A DNA stretch of 15,788 bases from a bacterium (GTDB taxonomy: Bacteria > Ratteibacteria > UBA8468 > B48-G9 > JAFGKM01). The notes under the pieces are model-generated. The model searched no databases, was not told the DNA's origin, and saw nothing but the letters and a program-made list of their open reading frames with translations. Where the stretch lies: assembly GCA_021157805.1 (NCBI GenBank), contig JAGGVW010000109.1, forward strand, positions 1 through 15,788. Reading direction: 5' to 3'. The translations under genes and the position numbers were made by a program. The number at the start of each line of letters is the position of its first letter. The stretch's first letter is position 1. Shown in pieces: positions 1 to 9,600 of this stretch.

Positions 1-2
1 GG

Positions 3-320
3 ATATACTGGTATAATACAGGTAGACCTCACTTTGGAGATAAAATGAATGGCAAAACTCCTTATGAGAAATTAAAAGAATCTGGATATAATTTACCTAT
101 TGGATTTTGTGCTTTTCCCTCTGTAATCTTAGATAAAATTTCCCCTTCTTTAGTTCTAAATTTTTCTAAAAGGGGTGGTAACGATCTGTGTGTCTATGAC
201 AAGTTCTCCTATAAAAAGCCGCTGTCAAGAGTTCAATTTTTCCCTCCTCTACTTCTCTCTTTTATTATATATTTTTTTACTATCGCCCTCTCAATGGAAA
301 AAACTTTTGTGAAAAATTAA
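3..320 (+). pseudogene. C-terminal fragment of a DDE integrase-type (IS3/IS481-like) transposase
   Basis: The frame is open from the window edge to a TAA at 318-320, so the 5' part lies outside the window. The first residues read Y-W-Y-N-T-G-R-P-H-F-G, then G-K-T-P-Y-E-K-L-K. This is the classic end of the integrase core in IS3/IS481-type transposases (YNxxRPH followed by xKTPxE), which act by DDE-catalysed DNA strand transfer. A further stretch (GYNLPIGFCAFP and VILDKI) resembles the usual C-terminal extension of these proteins. The last ~35 residues are hydrophobic and unlike a transposase, which suggests read-through past the original end. The catalytic Asp/Asp/Glu would be upstream, so activity cannot be judged. 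It lies 178 bases before the block A operon and is probably the edge of an insertion sequence. An internal ATG at 45 is unlikely to be the true start because homology extends upstream of it. Confidence 0.7.
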
Positions 321-372
321 GAGAGAAATTATCTATCGGGTGCACCAATAATCATCCAAAATACTAAAAAAC

Positions 373-400
373 TTGACACAAAATTGGAGGGGGGTAAAAT
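373..400 (+). promoter_or_regulatory. sigma70-like promoter candidate P1
   Basis: A perfect TTGACA (373-378) is followed after 16 bases by TAAAAT (395-400), a 5/6 match to the -10 consensus. It lies about 100 bases upstream of the first block A gene, just outside the transposase fragment. Seen in sequence only; AT-rich DNA produces such matches by chance, but a perfect -35 with near-ideal spacing raises confidence. Confidence 0.45.
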
Positions 401-417
401 AAAATGTAATTGAAAAT

Positions 418-446
418 TTGACAAAGTAGATGGTTAAGGATAAATT
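418..446 (+). promoter_or_regulatory. sigma70-like promoter candidate P2
   Basis: A second perfect TTGACA (418-423) is followed after exactly 17 bases by TAAATT (441-446). It lies 52 bases upstream of the ATG at 499, so transcription would give a leader of roughly 45 bases. Together with P1 it is the likely start of the operon running to about 10.4 kb. P1 and P2 are about 45 bases apart. Confidence 0.45.
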
Positions 447-498
447 AAAAAAACTGTTTTTATGAAAACTAAACTATTACAATACGAAGAGAAAATAA

Positions 499-3400
499 AT
501 GTCTAAAGTAAGTGAATGGTGGGGAGTAGTATGGATATTGTTTTTATCTTTTACCAATCAGCAGTTCTTGGGAGAGACTGTATCTCATTGGATTCCACCC
601 CGAGTGGTAGTTCCATATTTAACAAGGGCTCCCAAGATAGACGGTAAACTGGATAAAGGAGAGTGGGATAATACTTCAACAGTATTAGGTTTATGGGGGA
701 TGCAGGGAGAATTATCTCCTCTGCAGGCTAAATTCTACATCGGCTATGATAATAGAAACCTCTATATTGGTTTTGAGTCAGCATATTCTGGTGGTTGGTT
801 AAAAACAAATGTTAAGAAAAGAGACGGACCTGTCTGGAAAGATGATTCAATAGAAATATTCCTTAAGCCAGAATTAAAGAAAAAAAGAGTTTTCCAATTC
901 ATTGGTAATTCTAAGGGGGTCTTCCACGATAGAATGAACAATGATAATAATAGAGGAAGAGAGGCAGAATTCAATGCCCATATTCAGTATAAATGCAGTC
1001 TCTCCTGGTTAGATGAGATGATGACGAAAGGAATCTGGTATGGTGAAATAGCCATTCCCTTTGCTGACCTAGGGGTAAAATCTCCTTCTGATGGAACTCT
1101 CTGGAACGGGAATTTCTGCTGTAACCATTACACAGGAAGAAAAAAGGACTTGCAGAAATCCAAATATACGATGTGGGCAAATACAAAAGGGCATTATCTC
1201 GTCCCGGAGCGATTTGGGGAGATTCTCTTTTCTCGTTCTGGACCAGCAGTAAATATTAAAAAACTTACAGAATTAGAAGAAGGCAATATTGGTTTTTCCA
1301 GTTTGATTACTAATTTAGGGAGAAGAGACAAAAACATAGAATTGAAATATTTGATTTATGCCAGGGAGAAAAACAAAATAATTTTTGATGAAGATATTCC
1401 CTTTTTCCTTAATCCTTATGCAAGTAAACCTTTGAAGTTATCAAAACAACTAATTGTAAGAGGGGAAAATGGATTGCCTGTAGTTTTTGAATACTCACTG
1501 ATTGATAAAAAAACAAAACAAACCTATTATAGAAACTATCATTATTTCACCTGTTATCCTGGATTTCGCCTTACTCTCCTCCCGATGTTTAGTCAAGGTA
1601 AGATTTACACAAGAATAGATATCAGACATTTAGGTGGATTACCGGCAAAGTTTAATAGTCGCTTAGAGATTATCAATACTAATGATTCAAAAAAATTAAT
1701 TGAGCAATCAATCAAGGGTCTTTCTAATAAAAACCGTGTAGTGGAAGTTACAACTAATATTTCAAATCTTAATCCCGGAGATTATCAAATTAAGGTTATC
1801 TTATCTGCTAATGGTAAAGATATATCCACATCAACCGCTTCTTTGACCATTCCAGAGAAACCTCCTTGGTTGATAGAAAGAGTTGGAATTAGTGATAGGG
1901 TTCCTCCACCCTGGAAACCAATAAAAGTTATTGGTAATCAAATTAATTGTTTAACTCAGCAATACACTTTTCATAACAATAATTCTTTCCCTTCCTCAAT
2001 TAAAATTCTGAAAGAAGAAATACTTTCTGCGCCAATAAGAATAAAAGCAGTAATTGATGGTCAACAAGTTAAATGGGGGAAACCACAGATTAAATTACTC
2101 TTTGCTACAGACCGCATAGTCAGATTCAGGATAGAAAATAATAGTGGTAATATTATCCTTTCCGGTACTGTTGATATTGAGTTTGATGGTTTTGTTAAAG
2201 TAGTTTGGTCGGTTAAAACTAAGAGAACCATTGATTACCTTGGTTTGGAAATTCCTCTTAAAAGAGAAAATGCTCTTTATTTACGTGCTAAACCAACAAC
2301 GGCTTTTCCATTTGATGAGAAGAAGAAAAGCATTCTCTACAAGCATCTGGACGCCAGGTGCATTGGTGGAAAGGGATGGAAATGGAATGAAGGACATCTT
2401 TTTGAACTCTGGGTAGGTGATGATGAGAGAGGTTTTGCCTGGGTCACTGATTCCTATGAGAACTGGTATATAAAAGGAAATCCAATTGTAGTAACAAATG
2501 AAGGAGAATTCGTCAAGATACAATTTAATATCATTGATAACCCAACTAAAATTAATAAAGCACTTGAGTATATGATGATTGTAATGGCTACTCCAGCCCG
2601 ACCAAGAACACCTGGCTGGTCAAAATGGCATCACCTCTGGAATAGAATTGATATAGGAGCGAAAATAGGGGCTAATATAATTACTGATGGAGCACATTAT
2701 GCTGCCTGGAATACACCGGAGACTTATCCAATGCCTAAACTTGGAACTAAAACGGGGAATTGGGCATTAAGACAAATAAATCTTGCCCATAAATATGGAA
2801 TGAAATACTTTCTTACTACTAGAACATACTGTCCTGGTTTTGAAACCCCGGCTTTTAAAACCTATGGAGCAGAATGGAAAGTATTACCGGAGCATTCATT
2901 TCCTTTGCATGGAACTTTTGCGGGGCATGTCTGTGCTAAAACTGAATTTACTGATTATCTCATCTGGGATATGAGAAGAACTGTTAGAGAATTCCATAAT
3001 GATGGATTCTACTGCGATTCTTCAGGTCCTTTACCCTGTGCAAACCATTACCATGACTGTGGTTGGTGGAATGAAGAAAAGAAAAAATGGGAGCCAACTT
3101 ACAACATATTAGGAGCACGTGAACTCTATAAAAGGTTCTATCAGATGCTTCTGGATGAAGGAAAAACCCATCCCTTTCTTTTCCATCATCATGTGCCAAG
3201 TTATGTTCTTGGGCATTTTGTAGATTTTACTACCTTTGGGGAATTTACCCAATGCTGGAAAATTTCGGATAAACTCCATTACCCATTATTTGAGAATAAA
3301 TGTGCACTGATGCGCGCCTGGTTTGTAGAAAACCAATTTGGTCCAGTCCCAAGATTATACTTTTCTCAAGCAGTAAAAGGATTAGCTAATATTGACCCTG

Positions 3401-3837
3401 AGGAATTGCTTACCTTAACTTTATTGCATAATATGGATGCCGAGGCAATCAGTTATGAACTTCTTCAAAAGATATGGAAGATTCGAGCTGATTTTGATAT
3501 TGAAAATAGTGAGTGGATACTCTATAGAAAAAGTGCTCCTTATGTGAATACCGACAGAAAAGATATTCTTGTTTCTCTTTATAGAAAACCTGATAAAGTG
3601 TTGTTAGTGATCGGAAATACAGGAAAGCAATCATATCAGGGAAAGATAATACTCAACTTTAAAAATTTGGGTTGGGCTCGGAAAGAGTGTTGGGCAATAG
3701 ATAAAATGACCGAAAAGCCACAGAAAGTTAGAATAAAGAATGGGAATGGGGTGATAAATATTTATGTCCCAGGTTATCATTTCAGATTAATTGAAGTAGG
3801 TTTAAAAAATAGGGATGAAGACGATGAAAAAATTTAA
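499..3837 (+). CDS. Secreted CBM9-like + DUF6067 glycoside-hydrolase-like protein (1112 aa)
   Basis: Probable extracytoplasmic glycan-active protein. Residues 1-25 have a hydrophobic core (about 7-18), consistent with a weakly charged signal peptide. Residues ~40-245 form a CBM9-like beta-sandwich (APKIDGKLDKGEWD at 44-57, later ERFGEILFSRSG). From ~465 the chain matches the pattern of DUF6067 planctomycete proteins: VPPPWKP at 468-474 and ATPARP at 697-702, followed by a TIM-barrel-like region. Candidate acidic residues are D840 in GFYCDSSGP and E915 in FTTFGEFTQ; both sit after beta-strand-like segments, but catalysis is inferred. A beta-sandwich-like tail covers ~1010-1105. A purine-rich GAAGAGA lies 6 bases before the ATG. 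The 3' end overlaps the next gene, so the two are probably translationally coupled. Related folds occur in GH123-type proteins. The family call is good; the substrate is unknown. Confidence 0.85.
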   Translation: MSKVSEWWGVVWILFLSFTNQQFLGETVSHWIPPRVVVPYLTRAPKIDGKLDKGEWDNTSTVLGLWGMQGELSPLQAKFYIGYDNRNLYIGFESAYSGGWLKTNVKKRDGPVWKDDSIEIFLKPELKKKRVFQFIGNSKGVFHDRMNNDNNRGREAEFNAHIQYKCSLSWLDEMMTKGIWYGEIAIPFADLGVKSPSDGTLWNGNFCCNHYTGRKKDLQKSKYTMWANTKGHYLVPERFGEILFSRSGPAVNIKKLTELEEGNIGFSSLITNLGRRDKNIELKYLIYAREKNKIIFDEDIPFFLNPYASKPLKLSKQLIVRGENGLPVVFEYSLIDKKTKQTYYRNYHYFTCYPGFRLTLLPMFSQGKIYTRIDIRHLGGLPAKFNSRLEIINTNDSKKLIEQSIKGLSNKNRVVEVTTNISNLNPGDYQIKVILSANGKDISTSTASLTIPEKPPWLIERVGISDRVPPPWKPIKVIGNQINCLTQQYTFHNNNSFPSSIKILKEEILSAPIRIKAVIDGQQVKWGKPQIKLLFATDRIVRFRIENNSGNIILSGTVDIEFDGFVKVVWSVKTKRTIDYLGLEIPLKRENALYLRAKPTTAFPFDEKKKSILYKHLDARCIGGKGWKWNEGHLFELWVGDDERGFAWVTDSYENWYIKGNPIVVTNEGEFVKIQFNIIDNPTKINKALEYMMIVMATPARPRTPGWSKWHHLWNRIDIGAKIGANIITDGAHYAAWNTPETYPMPKLGTKTGNWALRQINLAHKYGMKYFLTTRTYCPGFETPAFKTYGAEWKVLPEHSFPLHGTFAGHVCAKTEFTDYLIWDMRRTVREFHNDGFYCDSSGPLPCANHYHDCGWWNEEKKKWEPTYNILGARELYKRFYQMLLDEGKTHPFLFHHHVPSYVLGHFVDFTTFGEFTQCWKISDKLHYPLFENKCALMRAWFVENQFGPVPRLYFSQAVKGLANIDPEELLTLTLLHNMDAEAISYELLQKIWKIRADFDIENSEWILYRKSAPYVNTDRKDILVSLYRKPDKVLLVIGNTGKQSYQGKIILNFKNLGWARKECWAIDKMTEKPQKVRIKNGNGVINIYVPGYHFRLIEVGLKNRDEDDEKI
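3811..3814 (+). promoter_or_regulatory. Ribosome binding site deciding the start of the small CBM gene
   Basis: AGGG at 3811-3814 touches the first in-frame ATG (3815) but lies 9 bases before the second (3824). The second ATG therefore fits ribosome placement better, and it gives a clean basic signal-peptide start (M-K-K-F-K). Confidence 0.45.
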
Positions 3838-4450
3838 GATAATAGGGACTTGTATTTTATTACCAATTCTTATGGGAGTTGTGACGAAGGTAATGGCTGA
3901 GGAAGAAGGAGAGTTTTTACTTAATCCTGGTTTTGAGAAAGTTTCAAATCCTGATAAACTTCCCGATGGTTGGGGCAAAGACCCAAAATGGAAAGGTAAT
4001 ATCACAACTATTGCTGATGTGATGGTTGCTCATAGAGGATCCTATTGTCTAAAGTTAGAATATAGCAGGGATATGGGAATGCCTCCATGTAGGGTAGATG
4101 CTTCCTGTAAACCAAGTGTGGGAAAAAATGGAAGGGCGAAGGTAACAATTGGAGAGAAATATTCAATATCTTTTTGGGCAAAAGGGAAAGGGAAAATAAC
4201 CATTGGGATATTTGAATATGATAGGAGAAGTGGATGGCTCCCTCCCACGATAAGTTTAGGGACAAAATACATAGATACTGAGGAGTGGAAAAAGTATGAG
4301 TTTATCTACACTCCCACACCTATTGGTGAATATCCAGATAAAAGGAAGAAAGAGGATGTAGTAGATTATGCTAACTTTGGCTTCTGGACTGAAGGGGTAA
4401 TCTATGTTGATGATTTCTCTTTTCATCAAATAAAAAATAAGAAAAAATAA
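3824..4450 (+). CDS. Secreted stand-alone CBM4/9-type carbohydrate-binding protein (208 aa)
   Basis: A signal peptide is clear: MKKFK, a hydrophobic core, and a VMA cleavage site after residue 25. The mature part is a single jelly-roll domain of the CBM_4_9 type. It begins FLLNPGFE (31-38) followed by LPDGW, has a YSISFWAKGKGK strand in the middle, and ends with GVIYVDDFSFH, the usual first and last strands of these modules. No catalytic domain or lipobox is present, so it should bind sugar outside the cytoplasmic membrane rather than cut it. Its start lies inside the last codons of the CBM9-GH-like gene (14-base overlap from 3824, 23 bases if ATG 3815 is used), which points to coupled expression and a shared substrate. 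The alternative start at 3815 adds three residues. The fold call is fairly secure; the ligand is unknown. Confidence 0.78.
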   Translation: MKKFKIIGTCILLPILMGVVTKVMAEEEGEFLLNPGFEKVSNPDKLPDGWGKDPKWKGNITTIADVMVAHRGSYCLKLEYSRDMGMPPCRVDASCKPSVGKNGRAKVTIGEKYSISFWAKGKGKITIGIFEYDRRSGWLPPTISLGTKYIDTEEWKKYEFIYTPTPIGEYPDKRKKEDVVDYANFGFWTEGVIYVDDFSFHQIKNKKK

Positions 4451-4495
4451 TGTTTGAGTGTAAATAAAGTTGATAACCATATATAGATAGTAAAA

Positions 4496-5140
4496 ATGAA
4501 GATATTGGTATTTAGTGCTCATCCTGACGACGCAGAGTCAAGTATGGGTGGGACAATTCTTAAATATACTGAAGATAAAAATGATGTTTTAATAATTCAT
4601 ACAACTTCTAATCCAGTGAGAGAAAAAGAAGGGAAAAAAGCTGCAAGAATTCTCAAGGCAAAGGTAGACTTTTTAAAGTATCCAGATACGAAAATGCCGA
4701 TAAACTTGCAAGCATTAAGAAAATTTGAAAGAATAATCTCTAATTTCCGTCCTGACAGAGTTTATAGTCACTGGCCTGTAGATTACCATATTGACCACCA
4801 GGCAGTGGGAATTTTGACGATTAGGGCTCTCAATAATTTAGAAAGTCGGATTAAACCTGAACTATATTTTTTTGAACCTTGCACAGGCTATCAGAATTAT
4901 TATTTTATTCCAAATACTTACGTTGATGTAACTAATTACAAAGAAAAAAAGAAGGAAGCAACTTTCTGTCACAAAAGCCAGAAACCTTTTAAGTTCTATC
5001 CAATTATCAAAACGATGATGAAATTTCGGGGTTACGAATCAGGCTATTTTTATGCTGAAGCTTTCATCAAACTTTATTTTCGTTATTCACCCGTACGGGA
5101 TTATGTTATAGGCGAAGGGAAAGAATATAAGGAAGAATAA
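4496..5140 (+). CDS. PIG-L/LmbE family zinc-dependent N-deacetylase (214 aa)
   Basis: Members of this family remove acetyl groups from N-acetylglucosamine-type sugars (PIG-L, MshB, BshB, DacB). The signature AHPDDAE is at residues 8-14 and supplies the zinc ligands H9 and D12 and the general base D11. The second motif, DYHIDHQ, gives H98 and H101, matching the HxxH that completes the zinc site. The length is normal for a single-domain member, and no signal peptide is seen, so it should act in the cytoplasm. It lies 45 bases after the CBM gene and 24 bases before the beta-propeller gene. No strong Shine-Dalgarno precedes the ATG. In this setting a role in deacetylating an imported amino-sugar or acetylated glycan fragment is likely but inferred; bacillithiol- or mycothiol-type synthesis is less likely because no partner genes are present. 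Confidence 0.9.
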   Translation: MKILVFSAHPDDAESSMGGTILKYTEDKNDVLIIHTTSNPVREKEGKKAARILKAKVDFLKYPDTKMPINLQALRKFERIISNFRPDRVYSHWPVDYHIDHQAVGILTIRALNNLESRIKPELYFFEPCTGYQNYYFIPNTYVDVTNYKEKKKEATFCHKSQKPFKFYPIIKTMMKFRGYESGYFYAEAFIKLYFRYSPVRDYVIGEGKEYKEE

Positions 5141-5153
5141 AAAAGATTGAAAT

Positions 5154-5161
5154 AAGGAGGT
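5154..5161 (+). promoter_or_regulatory. Strong ribosome binding site of the beta-propeller gene
   Basis: AAGGAGGT is a perfect anti-16S match and the strongest in block A. It lies 3 bases before ATG 5165 and 9 before the in-frame ATG 5171, so either could be used; the latter spacing is more usual. Confidence 0.6.
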
Positions 5162-5164
5162 GTT

Positions 5165-6658
5165 ATGAGTATGAAATTGGATACAGGATTAAGGAAATAT
5201 CTTTTTTTTGACGATGTGTTGACACAGGAGAAAAAAGGATTTGTTCTGTCGTTGAACCCGGCTATTCGCACTGATAACCCAGTGTTGCTTCCTGATAAAC
5301 CTTGGGAAGCTGGAGGTATCATTGGAGATAGCAACATAAGTATTATAGAGGATGATGGAGTTTATAAACTCTGGTATGTAGTGCGTGGGCATAAAAAAAG
5401 CGATATTTCTGGTGCTGAAATTAAGGGTTTTGATGATAAGACATTAGCCGATTACCTCTCCCAAGCGAGATATATGCTGTGTTATGCTATCTCAAAGGAT
5501 GGTATCAATTGGGAAAAACCAAATCTTGGAATTTTTGAGTATGAAGGTAGTAAGAGAAATAACATTGTGTTTGCAGCGCGGCTTGGCTGTACCGTTTTTA
5601 AAGACCCTACTGCTCCGGCTGAAGAAAGATACAAAATGATTTATGGTGGTGGACCCCGCTTACCGCATGTGCACCTTAAGGATAATATTCCCACCAAGAA
5701 TATTTATCATGCTATTTATGGAGCAACTTCACCAGATGGTATCCACTGGAAATCTTATAAGGAACCTATTATTCCCTGGTATACCGACACAACCAATGTG
5801 TGCTACTGGGATGAGGAGATAAAGAAGTATGTAGCTTTTGTGCGATGGAATGAGAATATGGTCTATGAAGATGGTAAAACAGTTATTCCTGAATCTGGGA
5901 ACTGGAAATACAGAGCAATTGGGCGGACAGAAAGTGAGGATTTTAAGAATTTTCCTCCACCCACAAAAATTATGGAACCTTCCGTAGAAGAACGTGAGCC
6001 TTATGAAACGGGACTTGATTATTATAATAGTTCTGCAGTAAAATATCCTTTTGCTAAAAGTACTTACTTCCTTTTCTTTTCTATTTTCTATCATAATTCT
6101 GACATGCTTGATGTACATCTGGCTACCAGCAGGGATGGAGTGAATTATACACCATGGTGTGATAGTCCCTTTGTTCGTCTTGGATTAGCTAATGTTTTTG
6201 ATTCGAAATGTATTTATATGGCTACGGGAATGATTCGTAAAGGAGATGAAATATGGATGTATTATGCAGGTTATAATGTCCCACATCATGTGGATAATCA
6301 ACCAAAAGTTGGCGGTATTGGAAGAGTGCGTATTCGCTTTGATGGTTTTGTTTCTCAGGATGTTTCTTCTTCGGAAGGATTTTTAACTACAAAAATCTTG
6401 CAATTTTCAGGAAACATTTTGAAAGTAAATATGGATGGAAGCGCGGGAGGATGGCTTAAGGTGGAAATACTTGATGAGAAAGGAAAACCTATTCCTGGTT
6501 TTACAGCAAAAGAAGCTAATTTTCTCTTTGGCAATGATGTTAATAAAATAGTAACATGGAAAGGAAGAAAAACAGTTTCAAAACTGCAAGGGAAACCTAT
6601 TCATCTTCGATTTATTGGAAAAGCAGTAAAACTTTTTGCTTTTCAGTTTGAAAAATAA
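5165..6658 (+). CDS. GH32/GH43-like five-bladed beta-propeller protein (497 aa)
   Basis: The sequence has the repeated blade pattern of GH32/GH43/GH130-type propellers. Units of the form S-x-DG-x-x-W or -Y recur (SKDGINW, SPDGIHW, SRDGVNY), each preceded by a beta-strand. There are also DSNISIIEDDG and GVYKLWY near residue 55-75, and VFKDPTAPAEERYKMIY in the second blade, a usual feature of these planctomycete-type proteins. The last ~100 residues form a beta-sandwich-like tail. There is no signal peptide, so it would act on internalised oligosaccharides, or belong to a non-secreted clade. It sits 24 bases after the deacetylase gene and 25 before the ThuA-like gene. The first ~33 codons are closely repeated in a broken copy at 10137. 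Catalytic acids cannot be assigned by eye; non-catalytic binding is possible. The start could be ATG 5171. Confidence 0.72.
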   Translation: MSMKLDTGLRKYLFFDDVLTQEKKGFVLSLNPAIRTDNPVLLPDKPWEAGGIIGDSNISIIEDDGVYKLWYVVRGHKKSDISGAEIKGFDDKTLADYLSQARYMLCYAISKDGINWEKPNLGIFEYEGSKRNNIVFAARLGCTVFKDPTAPAEERYKMIYGGGPRLPHVHLKDNIPTKNIYHAIYGATSPDGIHWKSYKEPIIPWYTDTTNVCYWDEEIKKYVAFVRWNENMVYEDGKTVIPESGNWKYRAIGRTESEDFKNFPPPTKIMEPSVEEREPYETGLDYYNSSAVKYPFAKSTYFLFFSIFYHNSDMLDVHLATSRDGVNYTPWCDSPFVRLGLANVFDSKCIYMATGMIRKGDEIWMYYAGYNVPHHVDNQPKVGGIGRVRIRFDGFVSQDVSSSEGFLTTKILQFSGNILKVNMDGSAGGWLKVEILDEKGKPIPGFTAKEANFLFGNDVNKIVTWKGRKTVSKLQGKPIHLRFIGKAVKLFAFQFEK

Positions 6659-6683
6659 TTTTTGCTAAAAGGAGAAATGAGAA

Positions 6684-9600
6684 ATGTCAAAATCAAGATG
6701 GAAAAGAAGGGTATTTTTAATAATGGTCGGGCTGTTTCTTTTGAGTCAGGTATCTTCAGCACAGTTGGTAGAGAAGAAAATAGATGATAATCAACATAAA
6801 ATAAAACACCCCCGCGTTCGGAAGAAATTGCCTGCGTATCTTATACTTGCATGGAGAGTGAAAGAAGAAGGTAATCCTGATGTTCCTGCTGCTCAAGTTG
6901 GCTGGGCAGTTCCTGATCTCAAGTATCAAGCACATCTTAGGAAACTCGGATTTGAACAAGGAATCGCAATATATACTCCTGAATTGACAATGGATTATTT
7001 GAAACAGTTCAATGTTGTAGTAGTATTGACCTTACCTCTTCTTGAAAAAAGCTCCTCATCATATAGAATGGTTGAGAAAAAGAAAAAACTCCTTCTTGAT
7101 TATGTGAAAGAAGGAGGAGGATTGTTAGTTCTCCGCTCACCGGGTTGGCAGTTTGGTAAAGATATTGAAGAAATGAATGAGTGGTTAAAACCTTGTGGAG
7201 TGGAGATTCTTTCAGAACAAGTGGTTGATAATGAATATTTAGTTAGGACTGAATATGGATATAAATTATCTTGGACAAATAATCTTATTAAACACCCGAT
7301 TACTGAAGGCGTAAGTGGAATATTCTATCCTGCTATTTACAATAGATATACTGATTTTACTTCTCCTCTCAGGGTAAGTAAAGATTGGCAAGTGCTTTTA
7401 TATGGCAAAAAGACAGCGAGATCTTTGCGTACCATTAAAAGTGGGGTTAAGACTTCTCCATCTCCTGGGACATTTGCTAGTGCACCTCCCCTTTTAGCAG
7501 TGCGAGAATATGGGAAAGGACGGATTGCAATTTGGCCTATTGCTGCTACCTGTGTCTGGCAGGATGCTTACCACATTTTATGGGGAAGAGGTTTAACTAT
7601 GGAAGGTGAAAAAGCTGGGATGAAAGGAAATGCTGCCCGACTTCTTGATAATCTGTTTACCTACCTTGCTGAACCGTCGGAAGGTATTTTTGGTGGTTAT
7701 GTTCCGCAACAGATTGAATCTACGCCAGAAGTAGGATTTATAAAAATAAACTGGGATAAAAGGCAAGTAAAAGGTGTCTTGATGCCGAATTGTTACTGTG
7801 GTTTGATAGGGGTCAAAACCTCTCTTTCTTCAGGAAAAGGAAAACCTGAACAATTTATTCAAGTAGCAAAACAGGCAGGATATGATTTTATTGCTTTTAC
7901 AGAAGATATCAGTAAATTAACCCCAGAGAAATTTAAACAGTTAAAAGAAACATGCGAAAAATATAGTAATAATAGTTTTAAGGCATATCCAGGTTTTTTA
8001 TATAAAGATGAATCAGGTAATTTATGGGTAACTTTCTCGGATAGTCTTACATGGCCAGCTAAAGATTGGTGGAGCAAAAAGTATCCTGGTCGGTTGACGG
8101 TCAATAATGTTCTTTCTCGTGGTTGGCACTGGCCACCAGTAATATTAATCAAGTCACATAGCAACCCAGAGAAACCGTGGTATCAAGGGAATTTTAAAGG
8201 ATTTAGTATCTATACTTATGAAAATGGTAAATTAGTTGATGATTCACTTGATTATTACCTCCGTTTACAGAAAGAAAGTTTCAATCTTTTTCCTGTAGCG
8301 GTGCATCTAATAAATACTCCTGAAGGAGTGATTAAAGCAAAAAGCAATGGATTTCAGACCTATGTCCGCTGGTTTGATCACAATGTAATAGAAGCACTCA
8401 GTGGCAACATTGGGAAATATAAAGGAAATTATGTCTGGTATCGCTCTTCCTTTGTTTCTGAATCCCCGATAATTGAAGATTCAAGAATTCTTAACTTTGG
8501 AACCAGCGATTTAGCCATTCAGGGAAACGACCGTTTTCGTATGCATATCAAGGTATCCTCTCGGATAGGTTTGAAAGAAGTAACCATTCTTGATTCAGAT
8601 AATGGTATCTGGAGAAGATTTCTTCCTAGAGGAAAGAAAGAATTTGAAAAAACTATTGATTACTTCCATAACCGAGAATACAAGTTTATTGTAACTGTAA
8701 CCGATATTAACAATAAAAAAGCTATTGGATGGGGAAACTGGACCCAAGTACAAGAGAATTCCTATCCCAGGTGTAGTGGTAATTTTAACACCATGCCAAG
8801 AGGAAAATGGTGGGGACCTCCAAAAGATATGCAAAATACGAGAGGAATGGAAAACTATTTAATTTCAAGAAATTTTCCTTACCATTTACCCATCTGGGGA
8901 GGGGTGAAAGAAAGTGCTCGTCCAGCAGTGGAGTATTACCCATATCTGGTAAGCCGTTTTGGCAGTATCATTGACTGTATCCTTGAAAACCATTATCCTG
9001 TTTCTGCTACGAGTAATCCTGATAGAACTGACATCCCAGAAATTGCAGTGCCCAATGAATATCTGACTGGCAAGGTAAGGCATATTTTCTTTACCCCCTG
9101 GCAGGATTCCTCATTGATTCAACTTATTGAGGGGAACTTTACCGTTAAGAAGGATTTTACTCTTAAGAATGCCTGGTTGACCCGATACCACGGCAGACAA
9201 GGCGCAGATGTTGTCTGTGCAACAAAAAAAGATGGTACTTTTTTTTCAGGAAAGTTAACCAGAAAGAACTGCGCCTTCCGTGGTAGTTTACCTTTAAACG
9301 GATTTGTTGCCTTATTTCCCCAGCCGTTCAGGGGTTCCTTAGGGATTATCTCTTTCCAGAATGGATTGGATTATCTTGTTTTTCTTAGTAGGAGCGGGAA
9401 ATATGGGAATTTCAGATTGCAACTTAGTAGCAGAAATAAAAATCTAAAAGCAGGAGATAAAATAACCTATCGCTACCTTGGTGTAGTTAGCAAATTGGAC
9501 CCTCCTACTGATAATAGTTTCATAACCGATATTTGTAACAGTCTTGGAATTGGTAAAGAGCCTGCTTATCAAGTTAATCCAATTTCCGGTTCAGTTATCA

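Noticed and set aside
5729..6118. 129-codon minus-strand frame opposite the beta-propeller gene
   Set aside because: It is opposite clear blade repeats, is Ile/Phe-rich without a domain, and has no ribosome site.
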